Shown: piece after piece, positions 7,705 through 17,533 of the stretch | How the letters are laid out: every line of letters starts with the position of its first letter | Position numbering within the stretch: the stretch's first letter is position 1 | Source: Desulfuromonas sp. | GTDB lineage: Bacteria > Desulfobacterota > Desulfuromonadia > Desulfuromonadales > SZUA-401 | DNA length: 29,630 nucleotides | Direction of reading: 5' to 3' | Assembly: GCA_002869605.1 (NCBI GenBank) | Contig: PKUI01000090.1 | Location: 1-29,630, forward strand | Made by a program: the position numbers and the translations under genes | The notes under the pieces: model-generated | What the model was told of the DNA's origin: nothing | The model's database searches: none | Seen by the model: the letters and a program-made list of their open reading frames with translations, nothing else

Positions 7705-10686
7705 TTACAGCTCCCGGAGAGGCGCTTGCCACGCCTCTTTCAGTTCAGCGTTAGGGCTATCAATAATCACTTCACCACTCTGCCCGAGCACCTCGACCTT
7801 CGGCTCAGCGATGACTTCGCCGACAAGGGCACAGACCTGACCGGTAAACAGTGCTTCAAAGCGCTGCCGATTCTCGGCTTTGACCGTTACCAGCAGCCGA
7901 CTCTGGCTCTCCGAGTAGAGAATCTGCTCGTCTTGCAGAGTGCCAGCGCACGCGACGCGAGACAATTCGAGGCGTGCCCCGAAACCACCGGCAAAAGCCT
8001 TTTCTGCCAACGCGACCGCCAACCCTCCATCCGACAGATCATGACAGGACGCGATAAGCGCCTCGCGCTGCGCCTCATTGGTGGTGCGATAACGCTGCAG
8101 GGCACTGGCCGCATCGACCTGCGGCACGTGACTGCCGACATGCCCATGCAGAGCGTAGTAGTCGGAGCCACCGAGCTCGTCAGCGGTCTCCCCGAGCAGG
8201 TAAATCAGGTCGCCGGGCCGCTTGACATCCATAGTCGTGGCCAGTCGCGCATCGGCGATCTTGCCGATCACCGAGAAGAGCACCGTCGGCGGGATGGAAA
8301 TCTTGGTGTCGCCGATCTGGTAGTCGTTTTTCATCGAATCCTTACCGGAAATCAGCGGCACCCCGAAGGCCACGCAATAATTGTAGAGCGCCTTGTTGGC
8401 GCGTACCAGTTGGGCGGCCTTGTATTCCCCGTCAGGGGTTTTGTCGCTCTTGACCGGATCGCACCAGCAGAAGTTATCGAGACCGGCAACATGTTCGATG
8501 TCCCCACCGACGGCGACGTAGTTACGCAAAGCCTCGTCGATGGCGCAGGACATCATGTGGTAGGTGTCGAGATCGGAGTAGTTGGGACAGATACCGTGTG
8601 AGACCACAACCCCTTCGAAAGAGTCGAGCAGCGGCCTGAACACCGCGGCGTCGGAGGGACCGTCGTTCGCAACCCCGGTGAGCGGTTTGACAACGCTTCC
8701 GGCCTGGACCTCGTGGTCGTAACGCCGCACCACACTCTCCTTGGAGCAGATATCGAGTCGTGCCAGCATCTGGCGGAGCACACCGTTCATATCTTGTGAC
8801 AGGGGGAGCTGCGGTTCACAAAGAGACGGCGGTGTCCACTTGGCAGGGATCACCATCTGCGGCAAGCCATCGTGCAAGAACGCCATCGACAGGTAGGTGA
8901 CCGTCTCGCCGTTGTACAGGCAGTGGTAATAACCACTGTCGGTAAAGGTGCCCAAATCGGTTGCCTCAACGTCCATTTCCTCGGCAAGTTGCAGAAACTC
9001 TGCAATCTTGTCGGGGGGAACCGACATCGTCATGCGCTCCTGCGCTTCGGAAATCAGGATTTCCCAAGGTTGCAGGCCGGAATACTTGAGCGGTGCACGA
9101 TCGAGGTGCATTTCAAAACCGCCGGTATCTTCGGCCATCTCGCCGACCGAAGATGAGAGGCCGCCTGCGCCATTGTCGGTAATCGATGAGTAGAGACCGC
9201 GATCGCGTGCAATCAGCAGAAAATCGATCATCCGTTTCTGGGTAATCGGGTCGCCTATCTGTACGGCGGTCACCGGAGAGCCTTCGTGCAACTCTTCCGA
9301 GGAGAAGGTCGCCCCGTGGATGCCGTACTTGCCGATACGCCCGCCAGCCATAACGACATGGTCGCCGACGTTGACTTTCTTTTCATGCCCCGGCTTGCCA
9401 TTGACATGAGAGGGCATCAACGATGCAGTACCGCAATAGACCAGCGGCTTGCCGGCAAAACGCTCATCGAAGACGATCGAACCGTTAACCGTCGGCACCC
9501 CGCTCTTGTTACCACCGTGCTCGACCCCCTCGACGACCCCTTCGAAAATCCGCCGCGGGTGCAGCAGACGCTTAGGCAGCGGTTTGTCGTAAAAAGGCGA
9601 GGCAAAGCAGAAGACATCTGTATTAAAGATCAGGCGCGCCCCGATGCCGGTGCCGACACCATCACGGTTAACACCTACGATCCCGGTCAGGGCTCCGCCG
9701 TACGGATCGAGGGCACTGGGGGAATTATGGGTTTCGACCTTGAAGGCGAGGCTCCAGTCATCGGTAAAACGGATCACCCCGGCATTGTCCTTAAACACCG
9801 ACAGGCAGTAATCGTCATCCCCCCGAGCGGTACGCACCACCTCGGTGGCCTTGACGATATAACTCTTGAACAGTGAGTCAATCGACTCGCATTGACCCTG
9901 TTCATCCTCGTAGTCGATGCGCGCCGAAAAAATCTTGTGCTTGCAGTGCTCACTCCAGGTCTGTGCCAATGCTTCCAGTTCGGCGTCGGTAGGGGCGCCA
10001 GCAAGGCTGGCGGCTTGACGTGCGGCGATCACCGCAGGGTCGTTAAAGTGTGTCTGGATGGTCCGCATCTCTTCGAGGGTCAAGGCAAGCATGCCGTCAC
10101 GGCTGATCCGCATCAGCTCCTCATCACTGACGTTGAGGTCAATGATACGCACCTCAGGCTTCACGTCTGAGGTAACCCGCGGCACGGTTACGGCTACCCC
10201 GTGCTCGGGGTCAAAATCCTTGACCGCGACGATCGTCCAACGCTGAATCAGGCCGTTGGCGAGGAAATCGGCAGCAATACGCTCAGCAATATCAAGAGAC
10301 ACATCACCCTTCAATAAATACTGAACCGAGGTGTAAACCCCCTCGTCTGCCTTAAAACGGCGACCAACGAGATACTGCAGTGCCTCTTTTGCGGTACGTC
10401 CGACATTGTCGGTCACCCCGGGCCGGAAGCCGACTTCGATCAGGACATCGAAGTCACGCGCCAGGGGTCGATTAACCGCGGTCTCCTGAATCACCGGATC
10501 GGAAAAGGGCCCAGTGGCGGCAGCAGCGATGTCCTGTTCACTCAAAGCGGCATCGACGGTATAGACATCGATCGTGCGCACCTCGGATAATTCAAGCCCG
10601 AGATGTTCACTAATCTCGCTCCGCACACGTTCGCCGCGCGCATCACGAATTCCATCCTTTAATCCGACGACAATTCGCCAAGCCAT
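7705..10686 (-). CDS. purL: FGAM synthetase, PurL subunit with duplicated PurS-like N-terminus
   Basis: This 993-residue subunit uses ATP and ammonia from PurQ to turn FGAR into FGAM. Two PurS-like units stand at the N-terminus: one around GLKDGIRDARGER (8-20), the other around VGFRPGVTDNVGR (85-97). They should fold like the PurS dimer. The two-lobed AIRS-like synthetase follows, with TWSEHCKHK at 243-251 and the nucleotide loop KVETHNSPSALDPYGGA at 316-332; LISGKDSMKND lies in the second half. The glutaminase domain of the 1,290-residue E. coli enzyme is absent and supplied by the next gene, purQ. I chose ATG 10686, five bases after AGGAG. A terminator-like hairpin lies just upstream and may control expression. 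Confidence 0.95.
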   Translation of the reverse strand: MAWRIVVGLKDGIRDARGERVRSEISEHLGLELSEVRTIDVYTVDAALSEQDIAAAATGPFSDPVIQETAVNRPLARDFDVLIEVGFRPGVTDNVGRTAKEALQYLVGRRFKADEGVYTSVQYLLKGDVSLDIAERIAADFLANGLIQRWTIVAVKDFDPEHGVAVTVPRVTSDVKPEVRIIDLNVSDEELMRISRDGMLALTLEEMRTIQTHFNDPAVIAARQAASLAGAPTDAELEALAQTWSEHCKHKIFSARIDYEDEQGQCESIDSLFKSYIVKATEVVRTARGDDDYCLSVFKDNAGVIRFTDDWSLAFKVETHNSPSALDPYGGALTGIVGVNRDGVGTGIGARLIFNTDVFCFASPFYDKPLPKRLLHPRRIFEGVVEGVEHGGNKSGVPTVNGSIVFDERFAGKPLVYCGTASLMPSHVNGKPGHEKKVNVGDHVVMAGGRIGKYGIHGATFSSEELHEGSPVTAVQIGDPITQKRMIDFLLIARDRGLYSSITDNGAGGLSSSVGEMAEDTGGFEMHLDRAPLKYSGLQPWEILISEAQERMTMSVPPDKIAEFLQLAEEMDVEATDLGTFTDSGYYHCLYNGETVTYLSMAFLHDGLPQMVIPAKWTPPSLCEPQLPLSQDMNGVLRQMLARLDICSKESVVRRYDHEVQAGSVVKPLTGVANDGPSDAAVFRPLLDSFEGVVVSHGICPNYSDLDTYHMMSCAIDEALRNYVAVGGDIEHVAGLDNFCWCDPVKSDKTPDGEYKAAQLVRANKALYNYCVAFGVPLISGKDSMKNDYQIGDTKISIPPTVLFSVIGKIADARLATTMDVKRPGDLIYLLGETADELGGSDYYALHGHVGSHVPQVDAASALQRYRTTNEAQREALIASCHDLSDGGLAVALAEKAFAGGFGARLELSRVACAGTLQDEQILYSESQSRLLVTVKAENRQRFEALFTGQVCALVGEVIAEPKVEVLGQSGEVIIDSPNAELKEAWQAPLREL

Positions 10687-10704
10687 AATCACTCCTGGTT
10701 GGAT

Positions 10705-10729
10705 AAAAAAAGCAGGACCGATGCCTGCT
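10705..10729 (-). terminator. Terminator-like hairpin in the purL leader (possible attenuator)
   Basis: On the minus strand AGCAGG, a 7-base loop and CCTGCT are followed by seven T. It ends about 18 bases before the purL start codon, and only the purL ribosome binding site fits between them. There is no room for a promoter after it, so purL transcription must pass through. Whether it attenuates purL or mainly ends the upstream metallo-beta-lactamase transcript is not decided by sequence. Confidence 0.7.
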
Positions 10730-10897
10730 AATTGTGCCCCATCATTGCGGTACGTGTTTTTGACATCACCCGGTCAGTGTCATGTTGTTGAACGGCACAC
10801 ACGCCGCAATGGATTAAGTTTCTTGCAGGTCGCAGCTCATCAGTGACCGGCGTAAAAAGACCGCGACACGAAGCAGATTGGGTGTGGGATAAAAAAA

Positions 10898-11668
10898 TCA
10901 TAATTCCATGCAGACACTCACAGTGTCCTGACAGCCGACATGTAGCAGTGGTTCACAAATGTTCTGTTGACCGAGAACCTGCTGTGCCGAGCGGAATGCG
11001 AGTTCCGGCTGATTATTGGTCTCGCTCAGATGAGCCAGAAAAACCCCTTGAAGCCCTTGCCAGATCAGGTCGTTCAGCAGCTGTGCGGCATCGTGATTGG
11101 ATAAATGCCCATGGGTGCTGCGCACCCTCTGTTTGAGCGGCCAGGGATAAGGGCCGTTTAGCAACATCTCTTCATCGTGGTTTGACTCGAGAATCAATAC
11201 CCGGCTATCCGTGAGACGTTGCCGGACAAGTCGGGTGACCATGCCAAGGTCGGTGGCAAAACCGACCTTCCCCTCAGCGCTGTCGATCGTAAAGCCGACC
11301 GTCGGTGCGGCGTCATGTGTCAGCGGGAAAGGCGTCACACTGACATCCTTGAAGTCAATGCGGGTCGTCGTATCGAATTCACGAATTTCGGGTAGCTTGC
11401 CGACCTTGTCGAGTGCACTCAGGGTTTCAGGGTGGATATAAACAGGCAGTGCATAACGACGCGCCATAGGACCAAGCCCCTGACAATGGTCTCGATGCTC
11501 ATGCGTCACGAGGATAGCATCAAGGTCCTCGGGGTCAACACCAATAGCCTTCAAGCGTTCCACTATGGCACGAGCAGACAGCCCCGAATCAATGAGCAGG
11601 CGTGCCGCCCCACTTTCTACATAGACAGCATTGCCGCGGCTGCCGCTGGCGAGCAGACAAATGCGCAC
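10898..11668 (-). CDS. Metallo-beta-lactamase fold hydrolase, YycJ/WalJ-like
   Basis: The 256-residue protein starts MRICLLASGSRGN, the typical opening of the YycJ/WalJ branch of the metallo-beta-lactamase fold, and has the zinc motif THEHRDHCQG (HxHxDH). Further conserved His/Asp points follow in LTHDAAPTVGF and ATDLGMV, and LAHLSETNN near residue 218 is typical of this group. Members are thought to act on nucleic acids; the Firmicute WalJ has been linked to DNA metabolism and cell-wall kinase operons. The start is GTG, five bases after GGAGG. It follows a PAS/HAMP histidine kinase by 74 bases, which recalls the walK-walJ neighbourhood of Firmicutes. The substrate is unknown. Confidence 0.88.
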   Translation of the reverse strand: MRICLLASGSRGNAVYVESGAARLLIDSGLSARAIVERLKAIGVDPEDLDAILVTHEHRDHCQGLGPMARRYALPVYIHPETLSALDKVGKLPEIREFDTTTRIDFKDVSVTPFPLTHDAAPTVGFTIDSAEGKVGFATDLGMVTRLVRQRLTDSRVLILESNHDEEMLLNGPYPWPLKQRVRSTHGHLSNHDAAQLLNDLIWQGLQGVFLAHLSETNNQPELAFRSAQQVLGQQNICEPLLHVGCQDTVSVCMEL

Positions 11669-11742
11669 GTTTCCTCCGCTGAAATCGCGCCCCTATATAC
11701 CGAAAAAAGACTGATACCGCAAGGGTTAATCTAAGACGATGG

Positions 11743-13764
11743 TTATCCCTGCACAACCAATGAATTCACAGGGAGACGCACATGGAAAGCCGTCCCTGAA
11801 TAATCACTGATATCACTCAGATGTTCCTTGTCGATCCAAACTTCACCACCATGCAGTTCAACAATCCCTTGCACAATCGTCAAGCCAAGGCCAACGCCCT
11901 TCCCCTTGAACGAAACCCGGCTGCTGGTATGTTCCCCAATCGGCCCGCTCCCATAGAATTTATCAAACACATAATCCTGCTCTTCATCTGGAATACCGAT
12001 GCCGTTATCAGCAACGATAATCTCGACGCACCCCGCGGTCATATCCCCGTTACAAGAACAATTCTTTGCCGCCTCGCTGTCAGGAGACAAAAATAGCGTC
12101 TTGACCAGGATATGCCCCTGATCGGGGGTGAATTTGATGGCGTTGTTCAGCAAATGCCCAAACATCTGGGCAAGACGTGCAGAGTCAGCATTGACCGGGG
12201 GTAAAGAGGCGTCAAGATCAACCTTTATACTCTGTTGGCGATCGGAGGTTAACCGTTTCATGTCTTCTGAACAGTCGCGTAACAGTTGGTTAAGGTCGAC
12301 CATCCCGCGACTCAGTTCAATGCGGTGTCCATCGAGATCTGAGGCATCGACCATATCCTGAATAACCCGTTCGAGACGCTCGGCAGCGACGATGATGTGC
12401 CCCAGAGAATCTTTCAATACCGGATCGATTTGCGCCAACTTTTGAACTTCCAGCAGGTCTGCATAGCCTAGAATAATCGTTAACGGCGTCTTGAGCTCAT
12501 GTGACACCATGCCGAGGAAGCTGTTCTTCATACGGTTAAGACGCGTAAGCTCGGCCGCACTTTTTTCAAGATTAAGCTTGGCCTGATGATCAAGCGTAAT
12601 ATCATGAATAATCATCTGCACCAGCACTTCATCAGAAGCACCACGCAGCGACACAGCACTGATCAACCCGGTGCGCTGAACGCCAGTAGAGGCGACAAAA
12701 ACGAACTCCTCGCTACCGACACCCGAATCGAGAACCCCCTGATACATTTCATAGATCCGGTCGATTTCACGCACTCCGAGCTTTTCGAAAAAATTGATCA
12801 AGTTGCACTGAAGAGCATCTTGTGCTGCGATCTCGAAAAAACGCTCCGCCTGACAGTTGAACAGCTGGATCTCGTCGTTTGCGTTACAAACCAGGATCGC
12901 TTCGGACGCCTGATCAACCAGAGACTGATAAAGCAGCTGATTACGTTTAAGTTCAGCGCTTATGTTTTCCTGGGCTTCGTAGGCATCTTGTAACAGGTAG
13001 TTTGACCGCTCCAACTCTTCGATGCCTGCTGCAATCCGTTCATCTCTTTCCGCAAGTGATGTCGCCATGGCAACAAAGTGATCCGAAAGCACCTGAAACT
13101 CGCGTGTCGTAAGTCCAGGGGCTTCAGGATAAAAGTCGCCGTCGCTCATCTGGCGAGCCATGTCACACAAACGATCGATGGGAGCCAGAAGGTAACGCTG
13201 TAAATAGACAACAATCAACGCATAAATCGCCAAGAACATGAGTACCAAAATCACCAGATTGCGAACAACGGTTGCACGTGCGAGATCGCGTAGAACATCA
13301 ACAGAAAATCCGACCCTCACCCAACCGCTCAGCACGCGGCTTGAGTCATAAATTGGCACACCGATATCGTAAAAATCGTCCCAATCACGAAAGCCGGAAA
13401 CAAGCTGTAATAATTCCGAGGGTAACTCCGGCAGCGTCTCCGTGTTAACCAGCGACGGGTCGTGAGCAAACAAAATTTGACCATTAAGCGACTCTACCAG
13501 GCAATACGCAAGGTCCGTGTCGTGCTGAACGATATCCTGACAACGTGCATTAAGGCCGGCAATATCGGTTATCGGCAAGCCGAGGTTTAGAACTTTTTCA
13601 ATATCAGAACGGAGTGATTCGGCATGAATCTGAAGACGCAATGAGAGAGAATGGCGGTAGGATCCGAAAACAGCCTGCACATCGAATATGGCGCCCAGCC
13701 CAAGAGGGATGAACAGGGCAAAGAAGGCAAACAATTGTACACGTTTTTTTAGACTTGTCATCAT
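11743..13764 (-). CDS. Membrane sensor histidine kinase (HAMP-PAS-HisKA-HATPase)
   Basis: The 673-residue protein has a first membrane helix (about 8-28), a periplasmic sensor of about 135 residues, a second helix (about 167-188), a HAMP domain and coiled coil (190-280), a PAS domain (about 280-395), a HisKA domain with phospho-acceptor His422 in SHELKTP, and an ATPase domain with N box HLLNNAIKF (537-545), DNGIG (586-590) and GKGVGLGL (621-628). An unusual insert in the ATPase domain carries Cys569, Cys571 and Cys579. The domain order resembles WalK/PhoR. No response regulator gene is adjacent, so its partner must lie elsewhere. The start, at one of two adjacent ATG codons (13764 or 13761), lacks a clear ribosome binding site. 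The signal is unknown. Confidence 0.92.
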   Translation of the reverse strand: MMTSLKKRVQLFAFFALFIPLGLGAIFDVQAVFGSYRHSLSLRLQIHAESLRSDIEKVLNLGLPITDIAGLNARCQDIVQHDTDLAYCLVESLNGQILFAHDPSLVNTETLPELPSELLQLVSGFRDWDDFYDIGVPIYDSSRVLSGWVRVGFSVDVLRDLARATVVRNLVILVLMFLAIYALIVVYLQRYLLAPIDRLCDMARQMSDGDFYPEAPGLTTREFQVLSDHFVAMATSLAERDERIAAGIEELERSNYLLQDAYEAQENISAELKRNQLLYQSLVDQASEAILVCNANDEIQLFNCQAERFFEIAAQDALQCNLINFFEKLGVREIDRIYEMYQGVLDSGVGSEEFVFVASTGVQRTGLISAVSLRGASDEVLVQMIIHDITLDHQAKLNLEKSAAELTRLNRMKNSFLGMVSHELKTPLTIILGYADLLEVQKLAQIDPVLKDSLGHIIVAAERLERVIQDMVDASDLDGHRIELSRGMVDLNQLLRDCSEDMKRLTSDRQQSIKVDLDASLPPVNADSARLAQMFGHLLNNAIKFTPDQGHILVKTLFLSPDSEAAKNCSCNGDMTAGCVEIIVADNGIGIPDEEQDYVFDKFYGSGPIGEHTSSRVSFKGKGVGLGLTIVQGIVELHGGEVWIDKEHLSDISDYSGTAFHVRLPVNSLVVQG

Positions 13765-13893
13765 TGGTGGATAAAATCTTTTTGCAAAGTATGCGCAGAA
13801 CGGCCACTTGAATTGCTAGTCATGAACCACTGATTACAAACTTAAACGGCGGGGATGTCAAACATTAATGAATCGTTTCGCAGGAAAAATCGG

Positions 13894-13923
13894 TTGACGC
13901 TTGCTAACGGGGTTTTATATTAT
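13894..13923 (+). promoter_or_regulatory. Promoter of the gap operon
   Basis: TTGACG at 13894-13899 is followed by overlapping -10 candidates TATATT (13916-13921) and TATTAT (13918-13923), with spacers of 16 and 18 bases. Transcription would begin near 13930, giving a leader of about 80 bases before gap. The rest of the 246-base gap toward the kinase gene (13765-13890) shows no feature I can support. Confidence 0.75.
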
Positions 13924-13949
13924 CTGAGCGTTTAAAAAGCGTATACTGC

Positions 13950-13967
13950 ATACAGAATTCTCTGTAT
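13950..13967 (+). promoter_or_regulatory. Inverted repeat in the gap leader
   Basis: ATACAG and CTGTAT form a perfect 6-bp inverted repeat around a 6-base centre, about 20-40 bases after the predicted transcription start and 43 bases before the gap start codon. It could be a repressor site or a small RNA hairpin. No known regulator is assigned. Confidence 0.35.
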
Positions 13968-13986
13968 CTCATATCAACCAATATGA

Positions 13987-15009
<1,023 letters not shown>

Positions 15010-15025
15010 CCTGATTTATGCAATC

Positions 15026-15053
15026 AAAAAGGGCGGCTACGGCCGCCCTTTTT
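15026..15053 (+). terminator. Terminator-type hairpin between gap and pgk
   Basis: The stem GGGCGGC/GCCGCCC with a TACG loop is flanked by five A and five T, extending the pairing to 12 bp. It lies between the gap stop codon and the pgk start 29 bases on. There is no clear promoter between it and pgk, so it probably ends only part of the transcripts. Confidence 0.85.
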
Positions 15054-15081
15054 GCCGTTGACCACTGACAAGGAGATCTGC

Positions 15082-16296
15082 ATGTCCGCAAAAATGACCC
15101 TCAAGGACATCGACATCAAGGGGAAACGTGTACTCTGCCGAGTAGACTTCAATGTCCCTCTCGACGACGAACTGAATATTACCGATGATACGCGTATTGT
15201 CGCCGCCCTGCCGACCATTCAGCATATACTTGGGAATGGCGGAAAACTGGTGCTCTGTTCCCACCTCGGTCGTCCCAAGGGGGCCCCTGATCCCAAATTC
15301 AGCCTGGCCCCGGTTGCCAAATACCTCTCCAAGCTCATCGGTGTCCCGGTCGCCATGGCTCCCGATTGCATTGGGTCGGTTGCTGAAATGCTCACCGAAG
15401 AAATGTCGATGGGCGACGTCGTGCTCTTGGAGAACCTCCGTTTTCACAGTGGTGAAACCGATAACGACCCGGAATTCTGCCAAGCCTTGGCACGCCTCGG
15501 TGATGTCTATGTCAACGACGCCTTCGGCGCCGCCCACAGGGCCCATGCATCGACGGCAGGTATCACCCAATACCTGCAGCCTGCAGTGTCGGGACTGCTG
15601 CTGAGCAAGGAGATCCACTACCTCGGCAACGCCCTGGCTAACCCCGAACGCCCCTTCGTTGCGATCCTCGGTGGCGCCAAGGTAAGCGACAAGATCCCGG
15701 TCATTGAGAACCTGCTGCAAAAGGTTGACGCTCTGATCATCGGTGGTGGCATGGCCTACACCTTTCTCAAGGCCAAGGGTCATCAGGTAGGAGGCTCATT
15801 AGTCGAAGAGGACCTGGTCGAGCTCTCCAAGAAACTGATGGAACAAGCCGAGGCCAGTGGCATCAAGATGCTGCTGCCGATTGACCATATCCTGGCCGAT
15901 ACCTTCAGCGCCGACGCCGAGGCACAATCATCCCCCGACATAGACATCCCGGAAGGGAAAATGGCCCTGGACATCGGCTCTGAAACCCGGCGACTCTACT
16001 GCACGGAGTTGCGCAAAGCCCAGACAGTTATCTGGAACGGACCGATGGGTGTCTTCGAGTTTGAAGCCTTCGCAGAAGGGACCCTCACCGTGGCACGTGC
16101 TCTCGCAGATGCCGACGTGACGAGCATCATCGGTGGCGGCGACTCAGTCGCCGCGGTAACCCTCTCGGGACTTGCAGATCAGATGTCACACATCTCCACG
16201 GGTGGTGGGGCTTCGCTCGAATTTCTTGAAGGGAAGCAACTTCCGGGGATCGTCTCCCTGACCGACAAAATCGAATCCCCCGAACAGGAAGGATAG
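15082..16296 (+). CDS. pgk: Phosphoglycerate kinase
   Basis: Pgk transfers phosphate between 1,3-bisphosphoglycerate and ADP. The 404-residue monomer has RVDFNVPL near residue 26, the substrate motif [19 protein letters not shown] in the N-lobe, and the nucleotide-binding [16 protein letters not shown] and GGGDSVAA with [13 protein letters not shown] in the C-lobe. I chose the ATG at 15082, six bases after AAGGAG. An upstream in-frame start adds ten residues read from the terminator region. Its stop codon is 4 bases before tpiA, so those two are tightly linked. Confidence 0.97.
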   Translation: MSAKMTLKDIDIKGKRVLCRVDFNVPLDDELNITDDTRIVAALPTIQHILGNGGKLVLCSHLGRPKGAPDPKFSLAPVAKYLSKLIGVPVAMAPDCIGSVAEMLTEEMSMGDVVLLENLRFHSGETDNDPEFCQALARLGDVYVNDAFGAAHRAHASTAGITQYLQPAVSGLLLSKEIHYLGNALANPERPFVAILGGAKVSDKIPVIENLLQKVDALIIGGGMAYTFLKAKGHQVGGSLVEEDLVELSKKLMEQAEASGIKMLLPIDHILADTFSADAEAQSSPDIDIPEGKMALDIGSETRRLYCTELRKAQTVIWNGPMGVFEFEAFAEGTLTVARALADADVTSIIGGGDSVAAVTLSGLADQMSHISTGGGASLEFLEGKQLPGIVSLTDKIESPEQEG

Positions 16297-16300
16297 AACC

Positions 16301-17059
16301 ATGCGCCGTCCCATCATCGCCGGTAACTGGAAACTTCACAATACGCTCGCCGAGAGTGCAGCCCTCGTCTCCGGGCTAGCCAAGGAACTCGCCGACATCG
16401 ATGATATCGATATCATCGTCGCCCCGGTCTTTACGGCTCTGCAGAACGTCGCAACCTGTATCGAGGGCTCCCCACTGACCCTCGCCGCCCAGAACTGCCA
16501 CCCCGAGCCGAAAGGGGCCTTCACGGGTGAAGTCTCCCCCCAACTGCTCCTGGATGTCGGCTGCAACTGGGTGATCGTCGGCCACTCTGAGCGGCGGCAA
16601 CTGTTCGGTGAGGACGATGCCTTCATCAACCAGAAGGTTAACGCGACACTCAGCGCCGGGCTCAAGGTCATCCTCTGCATCGGAGAGACCCTTGATGAAC
16701 GCGAAAGCTGTGAAATGTACGATGTACTGCGCAAGCAGGTAAGCGAAGGACTGGCAGGCGTTGAAGCTTCGCAGCTAGACCAGGTGGTTATCGCCTACGA
16801 ACCGGTGTGGGCCATCGGTACAGGCAAAACCGCCAGCAACGAACAAGCCCAGGAGGTGCATTCGTTCATTCGCGGCCTGGTAATGGGAATGTACAGCCTC
16901 GAAGATTCACAGGCCATGCGCATCCTCTACGGCGGCAGCGTCAAACCTGAGAACGTCGACGGCCTCATGGCTGAAGCCGATGTGGATGGTGCCCTGGTTG
17001 GCGGTGCCAGCCTCAAGGTTGCCGACTTTGCCCGCATCGCTCGCTTTGCACGAGACTAA
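16301..17059 (+). CDS. tpiA: Triosephosphate isomerase
   Basis: TpiA interconverts dihydroxyacetone phosphate and glyceraldehyde 3-phosphate. The 252-residue barrel has Lys11 in GNWKLH, catalytic His95 in VGHSERR, catalytic Glu167 in AYEPVWAIGTGK (loop 6 follows), and the phosphate-binding YGGSVKPEN at 210-218. The ribosome binding site GAAGGA lies inside the end of pgk. It completes the triose section with gap and pgk. No terminator is seen after it, so some transcripts may continue into secG. Confidence 0.97.
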   Translation: MRRPIIAGNWKLHNTLAESAALVSGLAKELADIDDIDIIVAPVFTALQNVATCIEGSPLTLAAQNCHPEPKGAFTGEVSPQLLLDVGCNWVIVGHSERRQLFGEDDAFINQKVNATLSAGLKVILCIGETLDERESCEMYDVLRKQVSEGLAGVEASQLDQVVIAYEPVWAIGTGKTASNEQAQEVHSFIRGLVMGMYSLEDSQAMRILYGGSVKPENVDGLMAEADVDGALVGGASLKVADFARIARFARD

Positions 17060-17086
17060 TAAAGACTTTTCTCGTTCTGGAGCTTG

Positions 17087-17095
17087 TGCTATAGT
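17087..17095 (+). promoter_or_regulatory. Possible extended -10 promoter for secG
   Basis: TGCTATAGT is an extended -10 element (TG, one base, TATAGT), 35 bases before the secG start codon. No good -35 is present, which is usual for this promoter type. Confidence 0.4.
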
Positions 17096-17130
17096 CCCGC
17101 TCTCTTAACGAGTTAAAGGAGCACTTCAGC

Positions 17131-17466
17131 ATGTTTACAGCGTTACTTATCGCGTTGCACGTATTTGTCTGTATCGCCATTATCATTATCGTACTACTTC
17201 AGGCCGGCAAAGGTTCCGAGATCGGTGCCTCCTTCGGCACCGGCGGCAGTGGTGCTGTTTTAGGAGCGGCCAGCAGCAAAAGCTTCATGTCTCGTGTCAC
17301 CACCTTGACCGCTATTATCTTTATGCTGACCAGCCTCACTCTGGCTTATTTTTATGGCCGCCCTGGCGATGACAGCATCATGCCGGAGCAGTCAGTTTCA
17401 ACGCCGGCAACGGATGCTGCACCGGCTGCACCAGCTGCGCCGGCAGCTACCGAACAGGATAAATAA
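17131..17466 (+). CDS. secG: Sec translocon subunit SecG
   Basis: SecG is the small accessory subunit of the SecYEG protein-export channel in the inner membrane. The 111-residue protein has two membrane helices (about 3-23 and 54-75) joined by the conserved loop GKGSEIGASFGTGGSGAVLG. The cytoplasmic tail from about 85 is rich in Ala and Pro (PAAPAAPAA), a low-complexity extension. An AAAGGAG ribosome binding site precedes the ATG. It follows tpiA by 71 bases and precedes tRNA-Leu, an arrangement also found in other bacteria. Confidence 0.95.
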   Translation: MFTALLIALHVFVCIAIIIIVLLQAGKGSEIGASFGTGGSGAVLGAASSKSFMSRVTTLTAIIFMLTSLTLAYFYGRPGDDSIMPEQSVSTPATDAAPAAPAAPAATEQDK

Positions 17467-17492
17467 TTTCGTTATTCAGGCTGTATTTGCAG

Positions 17493-17521
17493 TTGACAGC
17501 ACCAAGTCAAATCAGTATAAA
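17493..17521 (+). promoter_or_regulatory. Consensus promoter of tRNA-Leu
   Basis: TTGACA (17493-17498), exactly 17 bases, then TATAAA (17516-17521). The tRNA 5' end is 12 bases beyond the -10, so the primary transcript would carry a leader of only about 5 bases. Confidence 0.88.
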
Positions 17522-17533
17522 TACAACCCGTTC

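Noticed and set aside
7726..8601. A 291-codon plus-strand frame opposite purL
   Set aside because: It is antisense to a well-supported purL with intact motifs, and has no family resemblance.
10740..10897. A purine riboswitch or a promoter ahead of purL
   Set aside because: I looked for the conserved purine riboswitch core and for a good -35/-10 pair on the minus strand and found neither. A TTGACA on the plus strand there has no matching -10 and no gene after it.
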